A stretch of DNA of 13,466 bases, taken from contig JAJDFU010000536.1 in the NCBI GenBank assembly GCA_020528935.1, positions 1 to 13,466 of the forward strand, read 5' to 3'. Position 1 is the stretch's first letter. Each line of letters opens with the position of its first letter. A program made the position numbers and the translations under genes. This DNA is from Saprospiraceae bacterium. Lineage in GTDB: Bacteria; Bacteroidota; Bacteroidia; Chitinophagales; Saprospiraceae. Shown here in pieces: positions 12,345 through 13,466 of this stretch. Under the pieces are notes generated by a model. That model did not search any database and was not told where the DNA came from. It saw nothing but the letters and a program-made list of their open reading frames with translations.

Positions 12345-13148
12345 ATGCGACTATTACTTGGTATTGTGTTTGCGTTGCTCCTGGCCACCTCCTGTGTGCG
12401 CTACAAGGAATTGCTCTATTTCAACGAAGGCCCGGAATTTCCGGATTCCACCGTAGTGGCTCCCATTATTCCGGACCTCGTCATCCAGCCGGATGACCTT
12501 CTGTCCATACAAGTGACCGCCCTGGATATAGAAGCTGCGGCGCCGTTCAACGTTCAGCCTCCTCTGGTGGGCGGCGCCGGTGGCGGCATGCCGGGTACGA
12601 CCATAGCCAGACCGCTTCTCGGCTACTTGGTCGACAAGGACGGCTTCATCGACTTTCCGGTACTGGGCCGGTTGCGGGTTGCGGGGCTCACGACCACCGA
12701 GCTGAAAAGGTACTTGAATAATAAACTGAAGTCTTATTTAAAGAATCCGGTCGTCTTGATCCGGTTTGTGAATTTCCAGGTGAGCGTATTCGGAGAAGTG
12801 GCCGACCCGGGCAACATCCTGCTGCCCAACGAACGCATCACCGTGCTGGATGCCCTGAGCTTTGCCGGTGATCTCACGCCTTTTGCCAATCGCACCAACC
12901 TGCTGATCATTCGCAACTACAACGGCAAGCAGTACTATGGCCGGATCAATCTGCAGGACCGGGATTTGTTCAGTTCGCCCTATTACTACCTCAAGCAAAA
13001 CGACATAATTTACGTAGAACCATTGCGGGAACGCACTGCCGAAGTTACCGATCAGGCCAGCCGGGTGCTGCCTTACTTTTCCATCGTAACCTCATTGACG
13101 ACCCTTACGCTGACCATTGTAAGCCTGACGGCCATTGGTGGCGAATGA
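12345..13148 (+). CDS. wza: Wza-type polysaccharide export lipoprotein
   Basis: This outer-membrane polysaccharide export protein has 267 residues. The signal peptide MRLLLGIVFALLLATSC ends at lipidation Cys17. A Poly_export domain (about 43-143) starts with the typical IQPDDLLSIQV and contains DKDGFIDFPVLGRL. An SLBB-type domain begins at VSVFGEVADPGN (147-158). A hydrophobic C-terminal segment (about 243-264) could cross a membrane, a feature I recall from Bacteroidota homologues, which are shorter than E. coli Wza. The protein would form the exit channel together with the Wzc-like protein encoded 57 nt downstream. The ATG at 12345 was chosen because it yields the lipoprotein signal; the open frame extends upstream to 12132 inside the epimerase gene without similarity. 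A glycine-rich loop (VGGAGGGMPG) lies near residue 80. Confidence 0.9.
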   Translation: MRLLLGIVFALLLATSCVRYKELLYFNEGPEFPDSTVVAPIIPDLVIQPDDLLSIQVTALDIEAAAPFNVQPPLVGGAGGGMPGTTIARPLLGYLVDKDGFIDFPVLGRLRVAGLTTTELKRYLNNKLKSYLKNPVVLIRFVNFQVSVFGEVADPGNILLPNERITVLDALSFAGDLTPFANRTNLLIIRNYNGKQYYGRINLQDRDLFSSPYYYLKQNDIIYVEPLRERTAEVTDQASRVLPYFSIVTSLTTLTLTIVSLTAIGGE

Positions 13149-13205
13149 TCTTCGAGCCAAGGGAGTATGAAGACCACCGATTTGTAGTTTAAAAAACCGA
13201 AAGTT

Positions 13206-13466
13206 GTGAAACTAGACCAGATCAATACCCATCAGAACGGGGCAGAGGAGAAGTCGGGCACCCCCGAGCTCGACCTGGTAGGCTATTTCAGAAGGCTTCG
13301 CCGAAGATGGTATATCGTGTTGTTTTGTGCTGTTTTGGGCTTCCTGCTGGCCAGAGCCTATCTGCGGTTTGCCTTTCCGATTTACGTTGCCAAGAGCATG
13401 ATCTTCATCAAAGGGGATCCGGAATCCTCCGGAACAGCACTGGCCGTGGGGGCAATCCGTCAGGAA
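13206..13466 (+). CDS. Wzc-type chain-length determinant / tyrosine kinase, N-terminal part (cut by window edge)
   Basis: The first 87 codons of a Wzz-domain protein are present; the frame is open to the right edge. A polar acidic start is followed by the basic juxtamembrane segment YFRRLRRRWYIV (27-38), a membrane helix (about 36-53) and the start of the periplasmic domain (PIYVAKSMIFIKGD). This is the usual beginning of polysaccharide co-polymerases. Directly after wza, the expected protein is a Wzc-like co-polymerase fused to a BY-kinase domain, but that part lies outside the window. The start is GTG: an in-frame stop lies a few codons upstream at 13183-13185 and no ATG occurs before the membrane helix. 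A six-codon ATG frame at 13167-13187 precedes it. Confidence 0.82.
   Translation, partial: MKLDQINTHQNGAEEKSGTPELDLVGYFRRLRRRWYIVLFCAVLGFLLARAYLRFAFPIYVAKSMIFIKGDPESSGTALAVGAIRQE

Overview
The window looks like chromosomal DNA of a member of the Bacteroidota, possibly Saprospiria-like. The pointers are a DUF4296-type lipoprotein, Wza and Wzc proteins of Bacteroidota style, a UpxY-like NusG paralogue beside surface-polysaccharide genes, promoters of the TTTG / TAnnTTTG class, and a general lack of Shine-Dalgarno sequences. No rRNA, tRNA, CRISPR array or intact mobile element is visible.

Left part (1-3132, minus strand). Read in the direction of transcription, the order is: a SixA-like phosphohistidine phosphatase, a small DUF4296 lipoprotein whose start overlaps the sixA stop, a PhoB-like response regulator, a PhoR-like sensor kinase whose start overlaps the regulator stop, and the first 149 codons of an ABC-F ATPase. 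A short divergent region rich in inverted repeats (3133-3390) separates this block from a plus-strand short-chain dehydrogenase (3391-4182).

Middle part (4215-6295). The dehydrogenase gene converges on a minus-strand concentrative nucleoside transporter. That transporter diverges from a plus-strand uridine kinase, so uptake and phosphorylation of nucleosides form a compact salvage pair.

Right part (6296-13466, all plus strand). This is the start of an exopolysaccharide or capsule locus. A consensus Bacteroidota promoter (6319-6350) leads into a long AT-richer leader with a convincing intrinsic terminator (6526-6565). The genes follow in this order: a TviB-type UDP-HexNAc 6-dehydrogenase, a NusG-like antiterminator, a WbpB/WlbA-type 3-dehydrogenase, a YwqE/CpsB-type PHP tyrosine phosphatase, a CapI-type UDP-uronate 4-epimerase, a Wza-type export lipoprotein, and the beginning of a Wzc-type chain-length protein. 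The first, third and fifth enzymes make uronic-acid sugar nucleotides. Wza and Wzc export the polymer and control its length, and the PHP phosphatase probably reverses tyrosine phosphorylation of the Wzc system.

The most interesting point is regulatory. A terminator lies between the only recognisable promoter and the first structural gene, the second gene encodes a specialised NusG paralogue, and a small leader reading frame ends inside the terminator loop. This suggests a processive-antitermination or attenuation circuit controlling the locus. It is an inference from sequence and has not been shown experimentally.
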